Assembly: GCA_910588505.1 (NCBI GenBank)
Contig: CAJUPQ010000061.1
Span: 1-21,346, forward strand
Length of the DNA stretch: 21,346 nt
From: an uncultured Hungatella sp.
GTDB taxonomy: Bacteria; Bacillota; Clostridia; Lachnospirales; Lachnospiraceae
Direction of reading: 5' to 3'
Under the pieces are notes generated by a model, which had not been told where the DNA came from, made no database searches, and saw only the letters and a list, made by a program, of their open reading frames with translations. This document shows positions 7,944 to 13,795 of this stretch, piece by piece. How positions within the stretch are numbered: the stretch's first letter is position 1; each line of letters begins with the position of its first letter. Position numbers and translations under genes: made by a program.

Positions 7944-7972
7944 ACTATATATTTTTTGCATTGTTTTTGCAA
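7944..7972 (-). promoter_or_regulatory. sigma-A promoter of the PTS-mapP-malQ operon
   Basis: On the minus strand TTGCAA (7967-7972), a 17-bp spacer and TATAGT (7944-7949) make a near-consensus promoter. It leaves a leader of about 130 nt before the ATG at 7806. Confidence 0.6.
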
Positions 7973-8210
7973 TATCAATTTCGCAATTTTCGTCTTTTCT
8001 CCATAATACACAATTTCTTATACTGATTTTTATGCATATTTTATAATCTTCATGATTCCTTCATTAACCTGACAGTTATTTTTCAAGTTTCTATCCGTCC
8101 TGCCATGCTCTTTCCACCCCCTCGCTATTGCCCTCATCAATTCCCTCACCATTACGCTCAAACTCCTCCCTCATCTTTCTCTGCTATTTTTGCGCAACTC
8201 ATATTGTTAT

Positions 8211-8259
8211 TTGCATTATTTTCTCTCATAATTGCATAAATTATTTTTCATCCCTTGCA
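8211..8259. promoter_or_regulatory. three phased TTGCA half-sites upstream of the regulator promoter
   Basis: TTGCA occurs at 8211, 8232 and 8255 in the same orientation, spaced 21 and 23 bp (about two helical turns), ending 10 bp before the -35 of the malR promoter. The same word builds the palindromes at 7926-7972, so they may be sites for the same regulator. In AT-rich DNA chance cannot be excluded. Confidence 0.35.
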
Positions 8260-8268
8260 CAAAACACA

Positions 8269-8297
8269 TTGACTTTTCCCTTATTCCCTCCTACAAT
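8269..8297 (+). promoter_or_regulatory. sigma-A promoter of the LacI-family regulator
   Basis: TTGACT (8269-8274), exactly 17 bp, then TACAAT (8292-8297), five of six consensus bases in each box. It gives a leader of about 235 nt to the ATG at 8540. Confidence 0.65.
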
Positions 8298-8539
8298 TAA
8301 GATAATATTTATTTTAGTATCCTATTTGGGCCGCAATTCCATGATCCGGCGATTTATTACTCTACAGCGTATTTAAAAATGGCTTCCGTCAAGATATGCC
8401 TCCCCTTATACGGGAAGTACACCCAGAGTCTCCCCTGCATCTGCCTTTGAGGGAGTCTCTTCCAGAATCCCTTTTGCACCTGCCGTTGCGGCTGATTTTA
8501 CATCATATGCACATAAATATTAAGGAGGTTCCCAATTTT

Positions 8540-9568
8540 ATGGCAGTTACCCTGAAAGACGTGGCAGCCCTTGCCGGCGTGTCCCCTTCCACCGTATCCA
8601 GAACCTGCAAAGATAACCCGTCCATCAGCGAGGAGACCAAAGAAAGGGTCCGCCGCGCCATGGCCCAGCTAGGCTACGACCCGGGTGGTCTGTCCCAGTC
8701 CGCCTCTCCCCAATTGGAAACGTCCCGCTCCATTGGCATTATCCTCCCGCCCTCCCAGAAGGAAGTCTACGAAAACTCCTTCTATCTGGAGACCATCCGG
8801 GGTATCAGCCAGTTCTGCAGCCACCGCCAGTATATGAACACCGTCATTACCGGCCAGAACGAGACGGAGTTGTTAAAGGTCATCCAGTCCCTTGTCCGCA
8901 CCGGCCAGGTGGACAGCTTTATCATCCTCTACTCCCGGCAGAAGGACCCGGTTATTGACTATCTTTATAATGAAGGGCTTTTGTATGTGCTTATTGGAAA
9001 AGCCTACCAGTATGCCAACCAAACCATTTACATTGACAATGACAACCTGCTGGCAAGTCAGGAAGCCACGGAATACCTGATCCGCCTGGGCCATAAATCC
9101 ATCGCTTACCTGGGAAGCGACAGCAGCCTGATGTTTTCCGCTGACCGGAAGGCCGGATACCAGACGGCTCTGGCCCTTCATCAGCTTCCCCTGCGGCCTG
9201 ACCACTGTTTGGAGATTGCCTCTGTGTCAAGAGACGACGGAAGTTCCCTCCGCGCCATGCTCCAAAGCCCTGACCGCCCCACGGCCATGGTGGTCAGCGA
9301 CGATATCCTGGCCGTGTCCCTGGAGCGGGCGTGCCTGGAGGTGGGACTGTCCATCCCAAAGGATTTGTCCATCATCTCCTTTAACAACTCCCTTCTAGCC
9401 AGGCTCACCTCCCCTCAGCTGACCTCCATAGACGTCAACTCCTGCCAGCTGGGCATTGAAGCCGCCTCCCAGATCATCAACCATATGGAAAATCCCAACC
9501 TTATGGCCACCAAAATCATTGTCCCCCACCACCTGATCGAGCGGGATAGCTGCCGGGCTTTCGTATAG
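8540..9568 (+). CDS. malR: LacI-family transcriptional regulator, MalR-like
   Basis: A 342-residue DNA-binding sugar sensor. The open frame extends upstream to 8396, but AAGGAGGT lies 10 nt before the ATG at 8540 and the family always begins right at the helix-turn-helix, here VTLKDVAALAGVSPSTVSR (residues 3-21), followed by the hinge helix region. The effector domain (about 60-342) has MalR-like segments: GIILPPSQKEVYENSFYLET, LRGIS-type IRGISQF, YIDNDNLLASQEATEYLI, and the signature GHKSIAYLGS. It is divergent from the PTS operon it probably controls, with palindromic TGCAAG sites between. Whether it represses or activates, and whether maltose or another sugar is the inducer, is not visible. 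Confidence 0.85.
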   Translation: MAVTLKDVAALAGVSPSTVSRTCKDNPSISEETKERVRRAMAQLGYDPGGLSQSASPQLETSRSIGIILPPSQKEVYENSFYLETIRGISQFCSHRQYMNTVITGQNETELLKVIQSLVRTGQVDSFIILYSRQKDPVIDYLYNEGLLYVLIGKAYQYANQTIYIDNDNLLASQEATEYLIRLGHKSIAYLGSDSSLMFSADRKAGYQTALALHQLPLRPDHCLEIASVSRDDGSSLRAMLQSPDRPTAMVVSDDILAVSLERACLEVGLSIPKDLSIISFNNSLLARLTSPQLTSIDVNSCQLGIEAASQIINHMENPNLMATKIIVPHHLIERDSCRAFV

Positions 9569-9582
9569 CCGGGCCCAAAGGT

Positions 9583-9633
9583 ATTGAGTGAGCAAAGGGG
9601 GCGAGGGGGCGAGGGGCCTTTTGCTCACTCAAT
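9583..9633. repeat. 14-bp inverted repeat with G-run loop, downstream of malR
   Basis: ATTGAGTGAGCAAA (9583-9596) pairs perfectly with TTTGCTCACTCAAT (9620-9633). The 23-nt loop is almost all G, with three runs of 4-5 G separated by CGA. It starts 15 bp after the malR stop and probably ends or protects that mRNA, but no T-run follows on either strand, so it is not a standard intrinsic terminator. Confidence 0.65.
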
Positions 9634-9713
9634 TATACACACAATTTAATTATTTACCGCAAGAAACCGTTCTTAAGCACCTAAACCACTTCCCCCTCCC
9701 CGCCCCCAAAAAA

Positions 9714-9749
9714 GGACCCATCAGCCTCAACTACCTGGCCTGATGGGTC
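9714..9749 (-). terminator. intrinsic terminator of the flavodoxin operon, GACCCATCAG stem
   Basis: GACCCATCAG (9715-9724) pairs with CTGATGGGTC (9740-9749); an A-run at 9708-9713 gives a U-run on the minus strand. It lies 39 bp past the flavodoxin stop. The stem is the same as in the malQ and hsp20 terminators. Confidence 0.85.
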
Positions 9750-9787
9750 TCCGACTGCCCTGTTAAAAAGATTCTATACGATCTTTC

Positions 9788-10213
9788 TCACTGTGCCAGC
9801 TTCTCTCCCAGTTCCCTGCATGCCCCAAGGGCCTCCTCATCCGGCGCGTTGTTTGCCGTGACGCCCTGGCCTGCCACCTTTGCGCCCGCGTCCTCCATCC
9901 GTTTGGCCCAGATCCGCATCCACTCCCCGTCGCCCCAGTCATAAGAGCCGAAAAGCCCCACAGTCTTACCGGACACAAATTCCTCCAGGGCGGACACGAA
10001 AGGCTCCATCTCCCCTTCCTCCAGCTCCTCACTCCCCATAGCCGGGCACCCCAGCGCAAAAACCGATGCGTCACTAAGCATCTGAGGATCAGCGCTGCCA
10101 ACCTCCATCACCACCGGATGGGCTCCCCCGCTTTCAATCCCTTCCCCCACAGCCTTTGCCATGGCCTCCGTATTTCCCGTTCCGCTCCAATAGATCACAT
10201 AAATATCTTTCAT
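9788..10213 (-). CDS. flavodoxin (short-chain)
   Basis: A 141-residue FMN-binding electron carrier of the cytoplasm. Seen: the N-terminal beta strand and phosphate-binding loop YWSGTGNTEAMA (residues 8-19), the 50s FMN loop ALGCPAMGSEELEE (53-66) and the 90s loop LFGSYDWGDGEWM (87-99) with Y91 and W93 placed to stack on the flavin. Length is that of short-chain flavodoxins. AAAGGAG lies 6 nt before the ATG. It follows the DUF3793 gene by 35 bp in the same direction and ends at a terminator, so the two form an operon. Flavodoxin commonly replaces ferredoxin when iron is short, which fits the metal-regulator-like boxes upstream. Confidence 0.95.
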   Translation of the reverse strand: MKDIYVIYWSGTGNTEAMAKAVGEGIESGGAHPVVMEVGSADPQMLSDASVFALGCPAMGSEELEEGEMEPFVSALEEFVSGKTVGLFGSYDWGDGEWMRIWAKRMEDAGAKVAGQGVTANNAPDEEALGACRELGEKLAQ

Positions 10214-10248
10214 CTTAATCTCCTTTCTTATTTCGATCCATTTCTGCT

Positions 10249-10851
10249 TTACCGCCCAATCTCCTCCACCGCGATCTGGCCCAGGGGATATCCCGCGCAG
10301 ACCTCCTCCACAGCCCTCTCCCTGGCTCTGTCATATCTGGCAAATAAATGCGCGGCTCTCTCCCTGTCATGATAAACCTTCCAATATTTCTCCATCAGAC
10401 AGTTTCTGCCTTTGTTCTCGATAAATCCCTTCACATCCTCCAAAGGATATTCCAAGATCACACCCAGCTCATGGGGAAATTCCTGCCCGGCCAGGGCATA
10501 CCCGGCATACCGTCCCCGCAGCCGGATGATCACCGCGGCTACGGTCATATCCTCATACCCCCGGCTTCTCAAAAAATCTTTCACCTTGGCGTCCTCCAAC
10601 AGGCTCTGAAGCCTTCGGTAGCGGTATAGCAGCAAAACCTCCCGCCCTCTGTGGACTGCCAGGAGCACGCACAAAATACTGCTGCCCCTAAAGGCCCTCT
10701 GCAGTTTTCTCCATGTCCCTGGCTCTGCCGTCATAACATTGGAGCTCTTAACGCCTTTGAGCACCGGGCCGCAATGGAACGCCGCCTGAAAGCCCAGCCT
10801 GGACTCCGGGCTGCTGGCATCTAAAAAATCTAACATGGCTTCTGCTGACAT
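10249..10851 (-). CDS. DUF3793 family protein
   Basis: A 200-residue cytoplasmic protein of unknown function. The DUF3793 pattern is clear: HCGPVLKGVKSSNV (26-39) near the start, the middle LLLYRYRRLQSLL, and the C-terminal block FPHELGVILEYPLEDVKGFI followed by YWKVYHD. Members are found mainly in Clostridia, often beside flavodoxin or iron-related genes, as here (from memory of the family, not tested). There is no signal peptide or membrane segment. AGGAGG lies 11 nt before the ATG. It is the first gene of the operon with flavodoxin. Confidence 0.9.
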   Translation of the reverse strand: MSAEAMLDFLDASSPESRLGFQAAFHCGPVLKGVKSSNVMTAEPGTWRKLQRAFRGSSILCVLLAVHRGREVLLLYRYRRLQSLLEDAKVKDFLRSRGYEDMTVAAVIIRLRGRYAGYALAGQEFPHELGVILEYPLEDVKGFIENKGRNCLMEKYWKVYHDRERAAHLFARYDRARERAVEEVCAGYPLGQIAVEEIGR

Positions 10852-11004
10852 ACTCCATTCTACCTCCTGTTTCCGGTATATTCTCTGGTCATCCCATGAT
10901 AGATCAGTACTGACGCTGACCCTGCATAAAATCCCGTAGAATTAAGCGCCTGCGATTTTCGCGGCTCAGTACTAGAATCTCCATAAAACGGCCAAACTAT
11001 GTAG
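10852..11004 (-). other. long leader of the DUF3793-flavodoxin operon
   Basis: About 150 nt between the predicted start point and the DUF3793 ATG, with no open frame. It contains the palindrome TCAGTACTGA (10904-10913) and a second copy of TCAGTACT at 10966-10973, which could pair across about 60 nt enclosing a GC-rich hairpin. I cannot match it to a known riboswitch. Confidence 0.3.
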
Positions 11005-11044
11005 TTAGTTATTGCTAACTATTTATTATATTAGCATATGCTAA
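11005..11044. promoter_or_regulatory. two TTAG-N6-CTAA operator boxes (DtxR/IdeR-like)
   Basis: TTAGTTATTGCTAA (11005-11018, extended to TAGTTAG/CTAACTA) and the perfect palindrome TTAGCATATGCTAA (11031-11044), with centres 26 bp apart. Both have the TTAG-N6-CTAA form of DtxR-family iron/manganese regulator sites. One box lies between -35 and -10 of the DUF3793 promoter and the other at its start point, ideal for repression. The regulator itself is not in the window. Confidence 0.55.
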
Positions 11045-11056
11045 CTCATTTTTCAA
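11025..11056 (-). promoter_or_regulatory. promoter of the DUF3793-flavodoxin operon
   Basis: On the minus strand TTGAAA (11051-11056) is followed 17 bp later by TAATAT (11028-11033) or 20 bp later by TATAAT (11025-11030). The two operator boxes overlap it. Confidence 0.5.
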
Positions 11057-11076
11057 GATGCTTTTTTCTCAAATAT

Positions 11077-11086
11077 GTGATACACT
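11077..11086 (+). promoter_or_regulatory. possible extended -10 promoter of the UPF0371 gene
   Basis: TG-A-TACACT (11078-11086) forms an extended -10; no good -35 is seen. The transcript would begin near 11093 and carry a leader of about 175 nt with possible stems GGATA/TATCC (11090-11132) and CCCG/CGGG, then the MITE-like element at 11160-11241. Confidence 0.35.
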
Positions 11087-11159
11087 AGAGGATATGGCCT
11101 CCCGAAATGAACACCGTGACGGGACTTATCCGCTTACAGGCGTGGGCCTTAATGTAAAT

Positions 11160-11241
11160 GTAACCGTTTAGATGGCCTATCATCTTGTCCGCCTTTGGCA
11201 GGCAAAATTCATGCCTGATTCCCCGCCGTCCAAACTGTTAC
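11160..11241. mobile_element. 82-bp MITE-like element, same ends as copy A (copy C)
   Basis: Ends GTAACCGTTTAGATGGC and, reversed, GTAACAGTTTGGACGGC pair imperfectly (14 of 17) as terminal inverted repeats, and they match the ends of the element at 2616-2752. The flanking 8-mers ATGTAAAT (11152-11159) and AAGTAAAT (11242-11249) agree at seven of eight positions, consistent with an old 8-bp target duplication. The interior is unrelated to copy A. It lies 27 bp before the UPF0371 start codon, inside the leader. Confidence 0.55.
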
Positions 11242-11268
11242 AAGTAAATCATGGAAGGAACCTTAATT

Positions 11269-12747
11269 ATGAGAATAGGATTTGACAATCAACAGTATCA
11301 TATCACACAGTCAGAACACATAAAAAACCGGATCAGCCAGTTTGGGGACAAGCTGTACCTGGAATTCGGCGGAAAACTGTTTGACGACTACCACGCCTCC
11401 CGGGTCCTGCCTGGCTTTGCCCCTGACAGCAAGCTTCAGATGCTGATGCAGCTTGCGGACCAGGCGGAGATCGTGGTGGCCATCCGGGCCTCGGACATTG
11501 AGAAGAATAAGGTCCGCTACGATCTGGGCATCACCTATGACCTGGACGCGCTGCGCCTGATCCAGTCCTTCCGGGACAGAGGGCTTTATGTGGGCAGTGT
11601 GGTCATCACCCAGTACACCGGCCAGCCGGCGGCAGACACGTTCAAGGAGAAGTTAGAGCGCATGGGGATCCGGGTGTACCGCCACTATCCCATTGACGGC
11701 TACCCCAACAACATCTCCACCATCATCAGTGACAACGGCTTTGGCAAGAACGATTACATAGAGACTTCCAGGCCTCTTGTCATTGTCACAGCCCCAGGCC
11801 CGGGCAGCGGCAAGATGGCCACCTGCCTCTCCCAGCTCTACCACGAGAACCGCAGGGGCATCAAGGCGGGCTACGCCAAATTTGAGACATTTCCCATCTG
11901 GAACCTGCCCTTAAAACATCCGGTGAACTTAGCCTACGAGGCGGCCACCGCTGACTTAAACGACGTGAACATGATCGATCCCTTCCACCTGGAAGCCTAT
12001 GGACAGACCACGGTAAACTATAACCGGGACGTGGAGATCTTCCCGGTTCTCAACGCTATCTTTGAGGGGATCTACGGGGAAAGTCCATACAAGTCCCCCA
12101 CAGACATGGGAGTCAACATGGTCGGCAACTGCATCATTGACGACGATGTCTGCCGGGAAGCTTCCCTCCAGGAGATCCTCCGCCGCTACTATCACGCCCT
12201 GAACCGCCTGGCCCGGGGCAACGGCTCTGAGGATGAGGTGTACAAGATCGAGCTGCTGATGAAGCAGGCCAGGATCACGGAAAAGGACAGAAAGGTGGCC
12301 GTGGCGGCCAACGAAAAAGCCCAGGCAAACGAATCCCCCGCCGCCGCCCTGGAACTTCCCGACGGACAGATCGTCACCGGAAAGACCAGCGACCTTTTAG
12401 GTCCCTCCGCCGCCCTGCTTCTAAACGCGGTAAAGGCCCTGGGAAACATCCCCGACGAGATCCATCTCATCGCCCCGTCGGCCATTGAGCCCATCCAAAA
12501 GCTAAAAGTCAATTATTTCGGAAACAAGAATCCAAGGCTCCACACCGACGAGGTTCTCATCGCCCTGTCCATGTGCGCCGCCACAGACGCAAACGCCCAG
12601 AAAGCCTTGGACCAGCTGTCCAAACTAAAAGGCTGCCAGGCCCACACCTCGGTCATGCTGTCCAATGTAGACATCCGTACCTTCCAGAGACTGGGGGTGG
12701 AGCTGACCAGCGAGCCTGTATTTGAGCATAACAAGATCTACCAGTAA
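11269..12747 (+). CDS. UPF0371 / DUF1846 family protein
   Basis: A 492-residue cytoplasmic protein of unknown function. The start is the ATG at 11269 (MRIGFDNQQYHITQSEHI, typical of the family), with GGAAGGA about 8 nt upstream; the ATG at 11251 would add six residues and has no SD. The family (PF08903) has a three-dimensional structure but no established reaction. A glycine-rich loop VTAPGPGSGKMATCLSQ (about residues 173-189) resembles a nucleotide phosphate-binding loop, and RASDIEKNKVRYDLGITYD is a conserved stretch. The gene is monocistronic, preceded by a MITE-like element and convergent with hsp20. No plus-strand terminator with a T-run is evident. Confidence 0.93.
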   Translation: MRIGFDNQQYHITQSEHIKNRISQFGDKLYLEFGGKLFDDYHASRVLPGFAPDSKLQMLMQLADQAEIVVAIRASDIEKNKVRYDLGITYDLDALRLIQSFRDRGLYVGSVVITQYTGQPAADTFKEKLERMGIRVYRHYPIDGYPNNISTIISDNGFGKNDYIETSRPLVIVTAPGPGSGKMATCLSQLYHENRRGIKAGYAKFETFPIWNLPLKHPVNLAYEAATADLNDVNMIDPFHLEAYGQTTVNYNRDVEIFPVLNAIFEGIYGESPYKSPTDMGVNMVGNCIIDDDVCREASLQEILRRYYHALNRLARGNGSEDEVYKIELLMKQARITEKDRKVAVAANEKAQANESPAAALELPDGQIVTGKTSDLLGPSAALLLNAVKALGNIPDEIHLIAPSAIEPIQKLKVNYFGNKNPRLHTDEVLIALSMCAATDANAQKALDQLSKLKGCQAHTSVMLSNVDIRTFQRLGVELTSEPVFEHNKIYQ

Positions 12748-12757
12748 CGGGTTCAAA

Positions 12758-12800
12758 CAAAAAAAGACCCATCAGCCGGCTCTCCGGCGGCTGATGGGTC
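12758..12800 (-). terminator. intrinsic terminator of hsp20, GACCCATCAG stem
   Basis: A perfect 13-bp stem GACCCATCAGCCG (12766-12778) with its complement (12788-12800) has a 9-nt loop and an A-run at 12758-12765 that gives a U-run for minus-strand transcripts. It is 49 bp past the hsp20 stop and 18 bp past the convergent UPF0371 stop, where it lacks a U-run. Confidence 0.9.
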
Positions 12801-12849
12801 CCCTGGCGATCACGTGAGTGATCATTCATAATAACATTCTGCCATGGTG

Positions 12850-13284
12850 TCATCCCTCAATGGCAATATAGCGATTCTCCTCTGTCTTCGGCAGCGCCTC
12901 CTTCTTCGGAACCGTCAGCCTTAAGATCCCGTTATCAAACTTGGCCTTAATATCCTCCTGGGTAACCTCCTTGCCCACAAAGAACCGCCTCTGACAGGAA
13001 CCGGAGTACCGCTCTCTGCGGATGTATCTCCCCTTGTCATCCTTCTCGTCCCTGTCGCTGCTCGTCTGGGCCTGGATGGTCAGGTATCCGTCCTTTAACT
13101 CTGCCTTGATGTCCTCCTTCTTAAATCCCGGCATCTCGATGTCCAGCTCATATCCCTGGTCCGTGTCGCGAATATCGGTCTTCATCAACGTGTTAAACGC
13201 GGAATCGTTCCTGTAACTCCCAAAGGGGAAACCATCCATAAAATCATCAAATACGTGTTCTCCGAAAATACTTGGCATTAACAT
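12850..13284 (-). CDS. hsp20: Hsp20/alpha-crystallin small heat-shock protein
   Basis: A 144-residue ATP-independent chaperone that holds unfolding proteins in the cytoplasm. Seen: N-terminal MLMPSIFGEHVFDDFMDGF, the alpha-crystallin domain (about 33-130) with YELDIEMPGFKKEDI and the hallmark NGILRLTVPKK, and a C-terminal I-x-I motif in RYIAIEG used for oligomer contacts. Three close ATGs exist (13290, 13284, 13278); the SD AAGGAG is best spaced (8 nt) for 13284. It is monocistronic, with a CIRCE operator over its promoter at 13336-13378, so the repressor HrcA should control it, and its own terminator. Confidence 0.95.
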   Translation of the reverse strand: MLMPSIFGEHVFDDFMDGFPFGSYRNDSAFNTLMKTDIRDTDQGYELDIEMPGFKKEDIKAELKDGYLTIQAQTSSDRDEKDDKGRYIRRERYSGSCQRRFFVGKEVTQEDIKAKFDNGILRLTVPKKEALPKTEENRYIAIEG

Positions 13285-13335
13285 AATCATCTCTCCTTAT
13301 CTATGAAAACTATTTGTTTTATTTGTTATACATGT

Positions 13336-13364
13336 AATATAGCACATGTTGTTAGCACTGTCAA
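13336..13364 (-). promoter_or_regulatory. sigma-A promoter of hsp20
   Basis: On the minus strand a perfect TTGACA (13359-13364), 17 bp, then TATATT (13336-13341). The -35 lies inside the CIRCE element. The start point would be near 13329, about 45 nt before the ATG. Confidence 0.85.
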
Positions 13365-13378
13365 GAGATGAGTGCTAA
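13352..13378. promoter_or_regulatory. CIRCE element (HrcA operator)
   Basis: Arms TTAGCACTG (13352-13360) and GAGTGCTAA (13370-13378) are separated by 9 bp. This matches the CIRCE consensus at 17 of 18 arm positions; the only change is the innermost base of the left arm (G for C). Confidence 0.93.
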
Positions 13379-13486
13379 AAAATTGTGAAGTATTTGTGAA
13401 CTCTGCGGAGATACGGCTTTTTATTGTTTTTTCTGGAAAACTCGAATAGACTAATTTATGGAAGAAACTGAATATTGATATTGTTT

Positions 13487-13609
13487 TCAATTATGTGGGA
13501 TAAATGTCGTTACCAAAAAATCTGCTTGAATCCTATCAATATAGGCAAGCAGTGCGACCAAAAAAGTACCGCCCAAAAATAGCAGGCTTAATACCTCATA
13601 TGTAGTCAT
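13487..13609 (-). CDS. 40-residue hydrophobic peptide, holin-like toxin candidate
   Basis: A small gene below the size normally called. The ATG at 13609 is preceded by GGGGAGGTGG 5 nt away, and 40 codons follow to a TGA at 13487. The peptide begins MTTYEVLSLLFLGG, continues with a hydrophobic helix to LLAYID, then a short polar turn and a second apolar stretch ending FIPHN. The M-(S/T)-T-Y-E-x-(L/I)-S-L opening is the hallmark of the putative holin-like toxin family of Firmicutes (Hol_Tox, PF16935) and recalls TxpA-type type I toxins, which act on the membrane and are silenced by antisense RNA. An extended -10 promoter lies at 13681-13689. An antisense RNA is not proven; a weak plus-strand promoter-like pair is visible near 13476-13505 (TTGATA and GATAAA). 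Assignment is by pattern, without a search. Confidence 0.65.
   Translation of the reverse strand: MTTYEVLSLLFLGGTFLVALLAYIDRIQADFLVTTFIPHN
13515..13552 (-). terminator. terminator-like hairpin inside the small toxin gene
   Basis: On the minus strand CTGCTTG-CCTAT, loop ATTG, ATAGG-ATT-CAAGCAG forms a 12-bp stem with a 3-nt bulge (13522-13552), followed at once by ATTTTTT. It lies within the 40-codon reading frame, before the stop. It may be an attenuator, a pause site or simply mRNA structure. Confidence 0.5.
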
Positions 13610-13680
13610 ATGCACCACCTCCCCTCTTTCGCAAGTTTGGGAGACTTACCACCTTGTAACACGGTTGTTTTCTGTAATAT

Positions 13681-13689
13681 ATTATAGCA
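13681..13689 (-). promoter_or_regulatory. extended -10 promoter of the small toxin gene
   Basis: On the minus strand TGC-TATAAT is a perfect -10 with the TG extension. The -35 region is weak (TTTGAA, 16 bp away). The leader would be about 65 nt. Confidence 0.55.
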
Positions 13690-13734
13690 CAGATAACACA
13701 GATTCAAAGTCCTCCCTGGTCCGGTACGATTCCC

Positions 13735-13772
13735 ACAAAGAAACCCCGGTCAGCCCAAAGCTGCCCGGAGTT
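13735..13772 (-). terminator. probable terminator of the spore-protein gene
   Basis: A stem of AAC, CCGG and CAGC blocks (13742-13754) pairs with GCTG, CCGG and GTT (13760-13772), with single mismatches between blocks and a 5-nt loop. It is followed on the minus strand by TTCTTTG. It is 24 bp past the stop at 13796. Confidence 0.6.
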
Positions 13773-13795
13773 CCCTTCGCGTATCTTATTTCATT

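Larger units (their letters stand above)
7807..8539. other. 733-bp AT-rich divergent regulatory region
   Basis: No gene is visible between the PTS start and the regulator start. It holds a promoter for each direction, a TGCAAG/CTTGCA palindrome, several further TTGCA half-sites and long leaders on both sides (about 130 nt for the PTS gene and about 235 nt for the regulator). The regulator leader contains an imperfect direct repeat around 8420-8490 that would read as Pro/Leu/Arg-rich peptide but has no initiation signal. The stretch 7985-8200 is AT/pyrimidine-rich with nothing I can name. Confidence 0.6.

Noticed and set aside
8396..8539. 48-codon N-terminal extension of the LacI-family regulator
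   Set aside because: Pro/Leu/Arg-rich, before the helix-turn-helix that normally starts the family, while a strong SD precedes the ATG at 8540.
7807..8539. Search for a CcpA cre site near the PTS promoter
   Set aside because: No sequence fitting the cre palindrome was visible, although catabolite control would be expected.
11090..11160. Leader considered as a purine, ZTP, guanidine or fluoride riboswitch
   Set aside because: The conserved core bases of these classes are not present; only generic stems remain.
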